A stretch of 64,000 nt of DNA, from assembly GCA_027943245.1 (NCBI GenBank), contig JANDJZ010000150.1, positions 34,218 to 98,217 of the forward strand. Direction: 5' to 3'. A program made the translations under genes and the position numbers. The notes beneath the pieces are model-generated. The model saw nothing but the letters and a program-made list of their open reading frames with translations. It made no database searches and was not told the DNA's origin. Shown in pieces: positions 32,007 through 43,444 of this stretch. Source of the DNA: Acanthamoeba sp. SK_2022b. Taxonomy: Eukaryota > Discosea > Longamoebia > Acanthamoebidae. Every line of letters begins with the position of its first letter. Position 1 is the stretch's first letter.

Positions 32007-35000
32007 TTAGCGTGTTACAACAAGGAGCCGTGGCAGTACCATAACCGCATAGAGAACTGTTTCGTCGCCACTGAGCAGGGAAGGAGAGGTCAAATCCTCC
32101 CGAGCCGACCTCGCGAGCTTCACGGCAAGGGCCACATATTGTGCTCGGCTCTGTGCGATCAATTCCGGCAGTCCCACAGCCTTGAGGAAGCTGGCACTAA
32201 TCGCCCCTTTGAACGATTTCCCGCGCATTGCAAGCACGGGCACTTCGTGATAGAGCGTTTCGACCAGATTGAGCACGTCACTGCTAAAGGGGAATGTGTC
32301 GAGGTACAGATCCACGAAGCTGAGCAGATGGCGTGATTCCGTTACCGTAGTCGGTCGCCAGGGTAGGCCATATCGCGTTGTGAAGATGAGTCGCTCGGGA
32401 TCAACACCGTTGGTGGCCATAAACTCGCGTAAGTTCTGGTTGCTCTCATTACATGCCCCGCTTGGAAGTAGAAGGACTGTGTTCTGCGTGAGGTTGAGTA
32501 TCCGCACCCAGGTGCCGAACGCCTGGCGATCGATCTTGTGTGGCTCGGCGAAGTTGAAGAAGACGAAGGTCCCGGCATCTTGTGGAGGCAGGCCCAGGGC
32601 TGCTCGGTCGGGCAGTTCCACCTCGGCCGGGATGGGGATGGGGACAGCGGGGAGTTGTGGGAACGGTGGAGAGTCAGCAGTTCCAGTATGCTCGTCTTGC
32701 GCTTGCGAGGGAAACGGGGAAGATGCCTCAAGAGCATCTTCTACCATGCCTCTGATTTGCCTCGCCTCGGCGGCTGAGGCCGGAGGTGGGTAATACCCAA
32801 AGAAGGAAGATAAGAGATACGCCGGCTTCTCGGTGAAGTACTGGGTCTCGTTCTCCAGCAGCATGCTATCCCCGCACAGCAGGTACTGAACGCTCTCATT
32901 GGCGCCGAAGGTGGCGAAGTATCCTCCAAGAGGCCAGTGGACCTGGTCGATCGTTCTAAGAATTCACAGCGGGGCAATGGATCATCAAGGAAAGAAAGGA
33001 GCGAACCTGAATGGGAGCTGGCCTGAGAACAAGCAACTCGGCGCGAGTCTGTGAAAGGTGACCGCTTATATCGACCAATACCGATATCCTGTCATCGTGT
33101 ATCTTCTTTGCCGCCACCAGTGGCGACACATGTCGGAAGACAGAGAAGTGCTGGCACGTCTCGTTCATCATCTCTTCCCAATCTAGCTCCTCCGGCGATA
33201 CATTGTCGTCAATCGTTTGGTAAAGCTCATCTCCGTCGTCCCAAGGCATGACGTTGTAGCAATGCACCTCGATCTTCCGCCTAAACAGCCACCGGAGTCA
33301 CCAACCGACTCGATTGCACCAGATGAGGAGGAAATGGATACCTGTCATGGTGTAACAAGATGCCGAGCAGCAGATGCACCGTCCTCTCGTTGGTGTAGTC
33401 GGCGAGGTACCCCACCTTGATCGGTTCATCACCATGCGCATTCATTGCATTCTCTGTAGAGAGAGAGAGAGAAAGAGTACACATCACGATGAGTTCGTAC
33501 CACCGATCGACCCTACTCAACTCAACGACCGAACCGTAATCATGAACAAAGTTCCAGTCCCCTCCACGTATGTTGCGCAGGATGCCCGCCTGACGCATCA
33601 AGCGCTGCGCGTGCGCCTCGCTCACAGCTTGCTCTTCTGCCGCAGTCAAGGTGAAGTGAAGAGGAACGAGCGCCGATATCTCAGCTGGCGTCGACTCCAA
33701 GTGAGTAAAGATCACAACACATGCGTGAGAGTGCGGACAGGGGTACACAGCTCTTCGGTATAGGTTTGTGGAATGACCTCCCGCAGGATATCGACCAATT
33801 TCTTCTCATAAGTCCAGGAGTTGGCCTTCCGCAGGGTCATCATCAGAGCGCTCAAAGCCTTGGCACTCGAAGGACGATAACTGTCCGGGGAGAGGAGATG
33901 CGTTCAGTTACGTAGGTGCGTTATCCTTCAGGCAGTTGCTACGTACAATAGGGCCTGCTGTAGGTGCACGGTGGCATCGCTCAACCTGTTCAATTGCTCC
34001 AGCACCAATCCTAAGGGCGATACGGAGTGCTGGTATCAGCGACCGGCCAAATGCATATGGCAATCTGTGCGAGGTACCGAGCTCGAGCCACGCCTCGAAC
34101 ATCTGTGGTCGTAATAGGAGGGTGCTTAGGAATGCGGCCGCTGACTCATTAAGCCTGCCCACTTGGCGCAACACCATCCCTAGATTGAAGTGCGCCTCAG
34201 GATTTTGAGGCTCAATCTCGATGACGTTGGCATAGCTCTCGATGGCCTCGGCGAAACGGTTCTATCGGGTAGTCATGGCCCAGTCAGTAAGTGAGAACTT
34301 TCCCCCGAGGAGCATCAGCGCAAGGCCAAACCTGTGCTTGGTAGCCCACACCCTGGTTGTAGTGGCTCAGAGCAAGGCGCGGGTTGATGGCCAGAGCTTT
34401 CTTGTAGTAGTAGTGCGCTTCCTCGATCTGCCCCTTCTTTTGCAACAGATTGCCTGCACACTCGCGGATCCCGTCCCATCCAGATAAGGCTTTCAAAATA
34501 GAGGATCAGAAGGAGAGGGGAGACTGTACCTAGTCCGTTTAGGCTGTTGAGATGTGTGGGCATTGCCGAAACAGCGTTCTGGTAACACGCCAGTGCCTCT
34601 TCCTCTCGTCCAAGCATCTCGTGTGCGTATCTGTCACCACCAGTCTTAGTTGAGCGGTCTCCCACGTCCTGAGCGCTTACTTCAGCTCACCCGAGGTTGA
34701 AGTGGATGTCCGGTTGCATGGCTGGTGAAGCGGCTTGGAGAGCTGCGATGTATGAAGCCACCGCCTGCTCCCATTCTTTCTTGTGGGCGTAGGCCATGCC
34801 TGCGTGGTTAACTGGATTAGTCGGGCTATGTGGGATAGGGAGTGCATCGTACCCAAGTGGTTGCGGTACGAGGGATTGTGGGGTGCTTTGTCCACGGCAG
34901 AACTGAAGTACTTGATCGCCAGCTCCCCCTCATTTTTGTAGAAATGACACAGGCCAGCAATGTACTCAGCCTTGTGGCTCATGGAGTCCACCGTGAGCAC

Positions 35001-35225
35001 ATCAAGCGCCAGGAGGAGCGCTTCGTCATACTGTGCTAACGGGAGAAGCTCCACAGCGTAGCCCAGCTGAGCGTTCAACTCCTCCGCAATAAGATCTCGA
35101 TGCTCTTCCGCCTGGCGCGGGTCTACAGCAGACATGTGATACGCGGTCTCCTTCTTCTTCATCTTGCGTCGTGCTTGCTTCGCCAGCCAATCTGCTCGCA
35201 CGAGTTCGCTCAGGGCGAGGCTCAT
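32007..35225 (-). CDS. TPR-containing O-linked glycosyltransferase, GT41 (OGT/SPINDLY-like)
   Basis: ATG 35223-35225 (MSLALSELVRADWLAKQARR), stop TAA 32007-32009. A Lys-rich start leads into about seven tetratricopeptide repeats: AEYIAGLCHFYKNEGELAIK, PDIHFNLGYAHEMLGREEEA, NGLGNLLQKKGQIEEAHYYY, HYNQGVGYQAQNRFAEAIES, AHFNLGMVLRQVGRLNESAA. The catalytic region follows: PIKVGYLADYTNERTVHLLL, EVHCYNVMPW, DDRISVLVDISGH with ELLVLRPAPIQV, FVFFNFAEPHKIDRQAFGTW, RLIFTTRYGLPW and VDLYLDTFPFSSDVLNLVET. These match GT41 enzymes that put GlcNAc or fucose on Ser/Thr of nuclear and cytosolic proteins. LDTFPFSS..LNLVE is the conserved nucleotide-sugar-binding end. Whether it is OGT-like or SPY-like (O-fucose) cannot be told here. 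Confidence 0.88.
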
Positions 35226-35642
35226 CTAAAGGAAAACACGTGAACGAACAGCAGATGAGCAGAACTGCGGAGTGACCAGTACCAGAATAAAGCTTACAAA
35301 GAGTAGTTGCCTCCTCCTAGTGGAGATCATGTCGGCCCAGGGGGCAGCTCGGGCTCCCCTTTCCGTCACGTCCACTTGATCGATTTGAACGCTTGATCTT
35401 GTGGCCAAGCTTGGCTTGCTCCTTTTAGAGCAACGAAGAAATATTGCTAAATCTTTGTGTTTTCCTCTTTTCCTTGCGTTGGACAAGACCATGGGTGGCC
35501 ACAGGTGCGTTCCTGTTCTCCGCAACCGCCAGTGAGGTTTCTGGTGCGGGCGGGGATGGCACCACCTTGCTAAACTGGCGTTAGCTCCCGTCCAAGGCAC
35601 GTTCTTGCCGATGACTTTGAGGAGGAGTCCGCCATAGCGGGC
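35226..35642. promoter_or_regulatory. Divergent promoter region, GT41 enzyme / F-box protein
   Basis: 417 bp between two head-to-head start codons. No gene is supported; open frames across it lack recognisable content. It presumably holds both promoters and possibly a 5' leader intron. Confidence 0.45.
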
Positions 35643-36788
35643 ATGGGCGACCTGAACTTCATGTCTACCGACCTGTTCACCTACCTCCTCGAGTTTCTCC
35701 ACATGGAGGACGTGTGCCGTTTGAGCATGCTCAGTCGTTTCTTTCACGTTTGCTCCCTCCCCTTCAATGTCCCTTCGTTTGCCAACACGCTCGATGGTTT
35801 GTGCGCAGGCGTTGCTTTGCCCGCAGGGGTACGCGTGGCGGCAGTTTTACTGCAAGTCGCTTTACTACGATCACAAGAAGTTCCTAGAGATGGATAAGAG
35901 CAACGAGAGCAACTGGAAGGCCCTATGCGTGAGCGATCATCAGGTGGTTTAGCACCCACCCCGCTATGACGCTCTCTTTGCTGGTTGATCATATGGAAAA
36001 TATGCAGATGGGGTGGCAGTTGGATCCCTCTCCCCTGCGCTGTGGAGAGGCTTTCCGGCTCCACAAGGACCTGCTGGGGTGCGTCGTGGACTCCCACTAC
36101 AAGGGGCCGGTGCTGGTCCAGCGGGTAGTCACCAAGCGGGGCGCCTGGCGCGGTCGGCACCTCTGCTCAGTCAAGATCGAGGGTTACTGTCCAGGTAGTA
36201 CCCCACCCGTGGGCCGTCAGCGTCATACATGAGGTTGCCTTGTGCTCAGCACCGCGAGCGTGTATGAACGCGCAGGCAGCACGTCCATCGGCGTGTGCCA
36301 AGGGCGACACAACCCTCCGCACGGATACATCTCCGCCGTGGGCATCTTCGTGGCCGACGGCACCCTCGACACCATCAAGGAGTCCACTATCATCACGCCT
36401 CCCAACGTCAGGATCAAGGACCGAATCCGAACGGAGGACATCGTCACGATCGACCTCAACCTGGACCGACGCGAGGTGCGCCCCTATCATCCTTCCCTCA
36501 TATCGCTTCCCCTCGTTCCCTGCTGGCTTCATCTTTGTCTGCGCTTTATGTGCAGGTCACGTTTTACGTGAACGGGACCAGGTGGGTGACGCTGGCGGGT
36601 GTCGCGAATGACGGCGATGATGCATCGACACAGGCCCGTGGTTCTTCTACGTCTCTGTCAAGGGATACAGGGCCTTGCCTCACACGAAGGGGGAGCAGTC
36701 CTACAGGATTGTGCCCCATCCTCCCCTTCGTCTCACTTACCCGTCTTCATCGTCCTCTTCGGGCCAAAAGACGCACCAAGCCAGCTGA
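35643..36788 (+). CDS. F-box protein with SPRY-like C-terminal domain
   Basis: ATG 35643 (MGDLNFMSTDLFTYLLEFLH) opens directly with an F-box: LFTYLLEFLHMEDVCRLSML then SRFFHVC. After an intron comes WRQFYCKSLYYDHKKF. The second half is a beta-rich SPRY/B30.2-like domain: VDSHYKGPVLVQRVVTKRG, STSIGVCQGRHNPPHGYISA, VTIDLNLDRREVTFYVNGTR and GPWFFYVSVKGYRA. The V.IDL...REVTFYVNG strand is the usual SPRY signature. It ends QKTHQAS with TGA 36786-36788. F-box proteins join substrates to SCF ubiquitin ligases through Skp1, and the SPRY part would bind the substrate. The target is unknown. Confidence 0.78.
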
Positions 36789-36872
36789 AGCAAAAATTCT
36801 AGGAAATAGGAACTCAGTTTTTTTCGTCGCGCGAACAAATATTCTCTCTCATCTGTTTATAATTTAGCTAAA

Positions 36873-37856
36873 ATGAGTGCCGCAGCGAAGCACACATCGT
36901 GGGCTGGTCCCGCACAGTTGTGCTTCCTCTACCAGGTACTACCGGTTAATCAAATCTGCATATTGTGTTCTTAACTTGTCCCAATCCTAGGATGGAGAAA
37001 CCAGCCTCTTCCAGGGTCACTTCATCGATGTGGCCAGTCGGCGCTGCTTTGGGGTTGCGGCTACCGGTACCTGACTCCCTCTTTACTGGAACCGCTTCAG
37101 GTGCTAGACCTGACCACCTGGCCAAGCGCCTTGGTGACCAGAAACGGAGGTGCCCGCCGCTGAGGCGCAGTGTTGCTGCTGTCAGGGCGACGACGCCCCG
37201 ACGTGGTACCGTCTCACGATCATCGACTTCAAGGTGCGCGCCTCACACCCACTCCTTTCCGCTCTGCTCACGCGCGTTTGTTTGTAAGACGGGAAGGGAG
37301 TTCACAGAGGTGGTGAGCAAACGGGGTGGCGACTACGCGCTCGTACACGGCCAGCACATCAAGTTCGTCACAGACTCACTCCTCACCGACGAGGTAAGTC
37401 CAGTGCCTTGCTGCCGTGCACACGGAGCAGCTGTCTGTAGTGAACCACGTGTATTGTGGTGTAAATCGACGTACGCAGGCGGCGGTGGCGTTCGTGCAGA
37501 GGAACGGCCGGTTCGGAGTGTCGCTGGAGGGCTTGGACGAGTCGGCGGTGCTGGTGTGCATCGGCCACTTTGAGATGCACGCCATCCCGGCCTTTGCCGA
37601 CGACGGCGGCGGCGGCGAGGAGTCGGCGGGAGCTACGAAGTCGGATGTGAGAGGACACCACCATCCTCACCACCACCAAGACGCCCAGGCGCACGAGCGG
37701 TGCTGCGGCGTGGCTGGCGGAGATGCAGACGTCGAGGTAGCTGCCCTGAATGATGAAGTTAGAGTGGAGGATAGGCAAGAGCCGGCGAGTGCCCCGGCGG
37801 CCACCACCAGATGGCTACGGCGCGAACGACGACCCGACCCGAGCAGCGACCAATAA
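36873..37856 (+). CDS. Unknown protein
   Basis: ATG 36873 (MSAAAKHTSWAGPAQLCFLY), stop TAA 37854-37856. Plausible exons read DGETSLFQGHFIDVASRRCF, WYRLTIIDFK, FTEVVSKRGGDYALVHGQHI, KFVTDSLLTDE and AVAFVQRNGRFGVSLEGLDE then SAVLVCIGHFEMHAI. A polar tail with a GHHHPHHHQDAQAH His-rich run ends in RRERRPDPSSDQ. The first part looks like a globular beta-rich domain. I do not recognise the family. Exon joins between 37030 and 37310 are uncertain. It follows the F-box gene by only 84 bp on the same strand. Confidence 0.45.
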
Positions 37857-38110
37857 ACAAGACTGATCGTGATCAACGCGATAGCTGTTTGTGATGTACA
37901 GAAATCATTTAAAAATTGCATAATAAAATAAAATAAAAATGGTCCGAAAGAGCACAATTCGGGAGAAATTTGCCCCAAAGCCTGCCCAAGGACGTGGCGC
38001 TCTCAACGAAGATCAAAATCTTGGTTGTCAAATTCACAGACAGGAAAGCACAGGAACAAGAGAACAACGATGGGGTACTGTCATCCATTACCAATGCAAG
38101 AATCTTGGTG

Positions 38111-40389
38111 ATGGAGAATTCTCGTTCTTATGGTGTCCACTGTCAATGCAGGCGGTCGTTCAGTTTCGCGTTGATTGCGGGTGCGCTCTTCACGGTGGTG
38201 ATTGTCATCAACATCATAGCCTCCTCCAACCTTAAGGGCATGGATGATGGTATACCTCCTATGCGATGCTTCCGTTTTCGTTCTTTTTATTATTATTATT
38301 ATTATTATTATTTAAATCCCTTCAAATTAAAAAAAATGTTCGTAGAATATTAAATAACATCTTTAAAAAGATTAAAAATGTAAAAATGGTCATCGAAGGC
38401 AAGACAGACTCTCATCTTGCGGTGCAGACCACGACCACATGGGCGGCGGGGGTGGGACAGTCAAGAACGTGGTTCTGTTCGTGGCGTCGGGCCTGGGTCC
38501 GGCCGGCGTGACGCTCGCGCGCGGCTTCCAGGAGGTCCTCCGCAAGGGCGACGCCTCCGTGCCCTCCTCTCTCGCCTTCGAGCCCTACCTCACCGCCACC
38601 CTTCGCACCCGCTCGTCTGACAGGTCAGTTTGCCCCTCCTCCCTGCATGTCTGCGCGTCTCGCATGGTCTCAGGGACATGTCCCGAATGCTCATGGCCTT
38701 ACTCCCCCTCCCCTTCTCTCTATCACTCACTCTTGCCTGCAGCGCGACCACGGACGCGGCGGCAGCGGCGAGCGCGCTGGCCACGGGCAAGAAGACCGCC
38801 AACGGGATGGCGGCCGTCGATCCCCAGTCCCTCAAGCCCGTGGCGTCCATCTTGGAGAAGGCCAAGCAGGCCGGCTTAAAGACCGGTAAGCCCCTCCCCC
38901 CCCCTTGTCTCGTGTTACCCGCCGATCTAGCCTTTCTCCCGCTCACTCGCGAGTTTCGTAACTTGGGCGTGGTTGGTCCACGTTTGCACAGGATTCATCA
39001 CCACCGACGAATTGACCGGTCCGGTGGCCGCAGCGTTCACAAGCCACATGGAAAAGCTCAACATGCCGGAGATGGTGGCCTCCGACCAAGTGGCCTCCAA
39101 GATCGACCGTTCGCTTCTCCTTCTCCTCCTTCTCTTCCAATTTGCTCTTCGCTTTCGTTCTTTGAGCATTTTGTTATTGTGTTTCCGCTCTCATTGGGTG
39201 TGGGGGTCTATGCGAGCAGTGCTGATGGGCGGAGGCCGTACCTACTACAGCGGCGACAAAGCCAAGGATTGGACCGACTACACCATCATCAGCACTCCCG
39301 AGGGTAAGCGCTTCACTGCCCCGCGCGGCCCTGGTGTAGTGAGGCCGAGCAGCGATTGACTTGATTGGCTTCGTTCTCTGCGTTCAGACCTGGATAAGGC
39401 CTCGAAGCTGCCCCTTCTGGGCGTGTTCGCCGACAGCCGGATGGACTTTGCCATCGACCAAAACAAGAAGCAGCCCACCCTCGCCCAGATGACCAGGCGA
39501 GCCCTCGATCTCCTCCACAACGAAAAGGGATTCTTCCTCGTCGTCGAAGGTACTCCCTCCTCCCCTCTCTCCCCTCTTCCTCCCCCTCCTCTGCCTCTCG
39601 TGCGTGCCGAGTGAGGTGAGCTCACGACCAGTTTCGTGTTTGGGGGGGGGGCGTGGTTCGGTGCAGCCGGAAGGATCGACGAGTGCGCGTACGCTCACGA
39701 CGCGGCTTGCTTGGCGCATGAGGTGTTGGCCCTGCAGGAGAGCTTCGACGCCGTGGCGGACCTCCTCCTCAAGACCAAGGACACCGCCTGCCTCGTCACT
39801 TCCGACCGCGACTCTGGTCTCGCCCTCCTCCTCTTGGTCGTCGGCGTCTCACTCCTCATTCGCAATTCACTAATCGCCTCCGGCGCATCAGGTGGGCTCG
39901 TGCTCAACCAGTGGAACCCCTCGGTGCTGCTCCAGTCGACCGCCTCGGTGGCGAGCATCGGCAAGAAAATCAAGTCAAGCGACGGCACAGTAGATAGCGC
40001 CAAGCTCCAGGAGGAGGTGCGGGCCGCCACCGGCCTCGACCTCACCGACGACCAGGTTAGCAATATCACGGTCGCCAACAGCGTGGATCTCCTGAGCGCG
40101 ATCGGCAGCGCCATTTCTGCGCAGGCTGGCGTTGCGTGGAGTTCCGTGACCGACAGCGGTACGACACACGTGCCCTCTTTGTTGTTGGCCTGTACTCATG
40201 ATGAGCGATGGCGCTACAGGAGTGGACGTCAACTTGTACGCATGCGGCGACGCGAGCACGGACGTGCCGCGAGGGGGACACGACAACACGGTGGTCGGGG
40301 AGTACCTCATGAAGAAGCTCCCCTCCTCTTCGCCGTCGACCCACACAACGGGCATGACCCACACCACGACTGGTGGACATCATCACTAG
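38111..40389 (+). CDS. Membrane-anchored alkaline-phosphatase-fold protein, predicted catalytically inactive
   Basis: ATG 38111 (MENSRSYGVHCQCRRSFSFA), with a single TM anchor FALIAGALFTVVIVINIIAS after basic residues (type II topology), stop TAG 40387-40389. The ectodomain follows the alkaline phosphatase layout: NVVLFVASGLGPAGVTLARG, TTDAAAAASALATGKKTANG, GLKTGFITTDELTGPVAAAF, LMGGGRTYY, GFFLVVEAGRIDECAYAHD, CLVTSDRDSGGLVLNQ, GVDVNLYACGDAS and a His/Thr tail. In active enzymes the same places read GDGMG, TDSAAS, RIDHxxH, ADHE and HTG. Here the metal Asp becomes Ser, the nucleophile Ser becomes Ala, and metal-binding His positions become Tyr, Arg and Ser/Asp. The frame is intact over many exons, so this looks like a kept pseudophosphatase rather than a pseudogene. 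Confidence 0.85.
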
Positions 40390-40494
40390 ATTTACCTTTT
40401 GGGTAGAGAGAAACCACAAAGCGGGGTGTGATAGACGACAAAGTTCTCAAAGAGTGGCGATGAAGATCATGCAGTACAAAACAGTTGTGCGCCG

Positions 40495-41569
40495 CTAGCG
40501 TCTCCTCGCGGCGCACACGACGTTGCCTCCCTCGTCTCTGGTCGCTTTTGCTGCGTGGCCGAGGGACGCAACACCCAGGATGCCGAGCGGGAGGATTGCC
40601 TGTCGTGCTAACATCCGCTCTTCCCATCGCCACACGGCCTTCGAGATCTCGTACGCCTTGCCTCTCGGCTGATCGGTGTCTTCGTCGTCGTCGTTGTTGT
40701 TGCTGGAGCGAAGAGAGCTGATTCGGCGGTCTACGTGGTTGGCGATGAAGCGGAACAGCACAGGCTGGCGCTGGACGCTTATGCTTCCGAACACCCGCTT
40801 GATGGCGGAGACCATCTCGCGGCCCAGGTGCAGGTGCTCGATGCCCTCCATCCCGTGGTGGCTCCACTTGAACTGTCGAGCCCACCTGTCCATGGCATCC
40901 CTTTCCTCTTCCTTCCTCAAGCACTCCTTCTCTAGCTTCTTCGTGTTTTCTTGGTTTGTTGTGTGGTCATCCATGTGGTGTGGGTTGCGATGGCGCTGTG
41001 GTGGGGAGATGAAGCCGGCGGCGAGGAGCGAGTCGTGCAGGGCGTAGTACCACTCGGCCGTCGGCCGATCAATGTCCTCTCGCCCGAACTCTTCGATGAT
41101 AAGCAGACCGCCACCTTCCTTTCCACGTTCGTCATGTGCGGGAGCTCTTAGCAGGCGATCCCGCACCAGCCGAAGAACGCCCTCGAGGTTTTCGCCGATG
41201 TGGTGTAGGGATCTGGTGAACAGCACTACATCGAACGTTCCTTGCTCCTCCTCCACCTATACGCTCTCATTAGACAAAAGCCCAGTCGAGTAAAAGAAGA
41301 ACGAGAAGACGAACCTGGGCGAGTTCTTCTAGTCCACACTGGCGAGCGTCATGGACGCCTTTCTTGAGGGTGGAGGCGATGGCGTCGGGCGAAGGGTCAA
41401 TGGCGACCACTCTGTGGCCGGCTTCCTGAATGAGGTACGATAGCTCGCCCAGTCCGCAACCCACTTCCACAACCTTCAGCCCCTGCTGGCGTCCTCGAAA
41501 GTGCTCGGCCAGGATGGGTCGGATTAGGGCCCAGGACTCCTGTGCTGCGAAGTCACCCCCGGTAGACAT
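40495..41569 (-). CDS. Class I SAM-dependent methyltransferase
   Basis: ATG 41567-41569 (MSTGGDFAAQESWALIRPIL), one intron at about 41255-41315, stop TAG 40495-40497. Motif I is VVEVGCGLGELSYL, post-I VVAIDPSPDAI, motif II FDVVLFTRSLHHI, followed by LLIIEEFGREDIDRPTAEWY. This is the Methyltransf_11/25 arrangement. A Glu/Arg-rich insert and a longer C-terminal tail (ISSLRSSNNNDDDEDTDQPR, WRWEERMLARQAILPLGILG) are extra. DRPTAEWYY..H may shape the acceptor site. The substrate cannot be predicted. It is head-to-head with ARPC1. Confidence 0.8.
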
Positions 41570-41913
41570 GCTCAATGTGTCTTTTTCCGTGTGTGTCTGA
41601 CTGCTTGTGTTGTTGTGTATGCTCGCTCTCGAGCTCAAGCAGCGCCATGTCGATGCCGGACCTACCTGGACCAGCCACACGCAGCCACCAATGGAAAACT
41701 CAACCAAACAAATACGAACGCCAACAGCAAGGCTTCAAAAAGGCAAGAAATGCCAAGAATGCGTCGAGGAGGAGGAAAGGACACCGCTGACCGTCTATTG
41801 GCTTGAGTTACAAAAGGAAAGGGAGAACGTGCCGCTAGAGCAAGAAGCCTGAAGGAGGGCCGACATTTGACAAAGATACCTTCGGCACATCTGAGTTTTA
41901 TTGACGATAAAAG
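41570..41913. promoter_or_regulatory. Divergent promoter region, methyltransferase / ARPC1
   Basis: 344 bp between head-to-head start codons. No gene is supported. A strong ARPC1 promoter is expected given the abundance of Arp2/3 in amoebae, but no specific element stands out. Confidence 0.45.
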
Positions 41914-43306
41914 ATGAGCGCTAGTATTGAGAACTTCCAGGACGCGGAGAAGCTTACGTGCATCACCTGCCACGCCTTCAACAAGGATCGCTCCCGTACG
42001 GTTTTTCAGGCATGCTATTAACGAGTTTAGCTGGCGTTAATCATGAGTCAATTCAGTGATTGCGATTTGCCCCAACAACAACGAGGTGCACATTTACAAG
42101 AAGCAGGGGAGCGAGTGGGTGAGGGACGCTGTTCTTGTCGAGGTACCACCTCAAAGCCATCTTACAAGCCAGAGGGCATAACTGCTTACGCTCAGAATAT
42201 ACCAGCACGATCAAGCAGTGACTGGCATCGATTGGGGACACAAGGAGAACAGGATTGTCACCTGTTCTCAGGATCGGAACGCTTACGTATGGTCGCTCGA
42301 CGCTAGCGGCAAGTGGAAGCCCACTCTTGTGCTGTTGCGTATCACTCGCGCAGCCACCCACGTCAAGTGGAGCCCCGATGGTAAGTTCTCCCACTTCCAC
42401 CCAGCTGAATCTGAAGACTTCGCTCACGTGTGGAAACAGAGCAAAAGTTCGCCGTTGCTACGGGAGCCAAGTGCGTTTCAGTGTGCTACTTCGAAGAGGC
42501 AAACGACTGGTGGGTGTCCAAGCACATCAAGCTGCACAAGTCCACCGTCCTGTGCGTGGCGTGGCATCCCAACAATCTCTTCCTCGCCACCGGCGCGTCC
42601 GACTTTAAGGCCCGCATCTTCTCGGCATTCATCAAGGGCGTTGACAAGAGGCCTCAGGAGACCCCCTTCGGCGACAAGCTTCCCTTTGGAGAGGTATGCT
42701 TCAACACCTCTCCCGTATCGCTCAGCTAATCTGTAGCTAATCTGGGACAACAACAGCTGTTGGCCGAGTACTCGTTGGGCGGTTGGGTGCACAGCGTGGC
42801 CTGGTCGCCGTCAGGCGAGTGGCTGGGCTTTGTGAGCCACGACTCTGCCATCTCCTTTGTCAACATCACCTCGGGCAAGGATGCCGTGCCTCAGCGGTTG
42901 TCGTTGAGCTTCCTCCCCTTCCGCGTGCTCAGCTTCCTTAACGGAACTGACGTCATCGCCGCTGGCTACGATTGCAGCCCTGTTCTCTTCCGCCTGAGCG
43001 GTGGTTCATGGTAACATCATCTACTACTTCTTTTGCTCATCTTCGAGTCGGCTTACTTATCTGTACCACAGGGCGTTCGTCAAGAACGTGGACGAGAGCA
43101 GCTCTGGTGCTGCTCGCGCTGGAGCTGGAACGCAGTCTGCCATGAACATGTGGCAGAAGAAGGCAGATCTTGGCACCACCAGCAACGAGACCGAGCTCGA
43201 TACCAAGCACCAGAACGCCATCTCTGGCCTCACCACTCTCGCGTCCAATCAGTTTTCCACCACCGCCGTCGACGGCAAGCTTATCATCTGGACCGTCAGG
43301 GCCTAA
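41914..43306 (+). CDS. ARPC1: Arp2/3 complex subunit 1 (p40/ARPC1)
   Basis: ATG 41914 ([20 protein letters not shown]), stop TAA 43304-43306. It is a WD40 propeller read through several exons: [170 protein letters not shown] and [10 protein letters not shown] at the end. [12 protein letters not shown] and K.IKK..KSTV are ARPC1 signatures. The segment [20 protein letters not shown] is the variable arp2/3-specific insert before the last blade. The subunit helps WASP-family activators turn on actin branching. Confidence 0.96.
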
Positions 43307-43444
43307 AGCCTGCAGCACCATCGTGGCCGTCCTCTTGCCTTACAGGGCTATGTAGAAGTAGAGTCAAGTAAAGTGCATCTGGCCAGAAGCTGTACAAGAC
43401 CGTGGTGGTAGGTGAAGAGACTTGCCTCCCGAGAGGTCAAGTTC

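Noticed and set aside
38111..40389. Reading the alkaline phosphatase as an active enzyme or as a plain pseudogene
   Set aside because: Active enzyme is contradicted by loss of the nucleophile and metal ligands; pseudogene is contradicted by the intact spliced frame and good structural-core conservation.
35643..40389. Treating the F-box, unknown and phosphatase-like genes as an operon-like functional system
   Set aside because: They are same-strand neighbours only. Close spacing is general in this genome and the products share no evident pathway.
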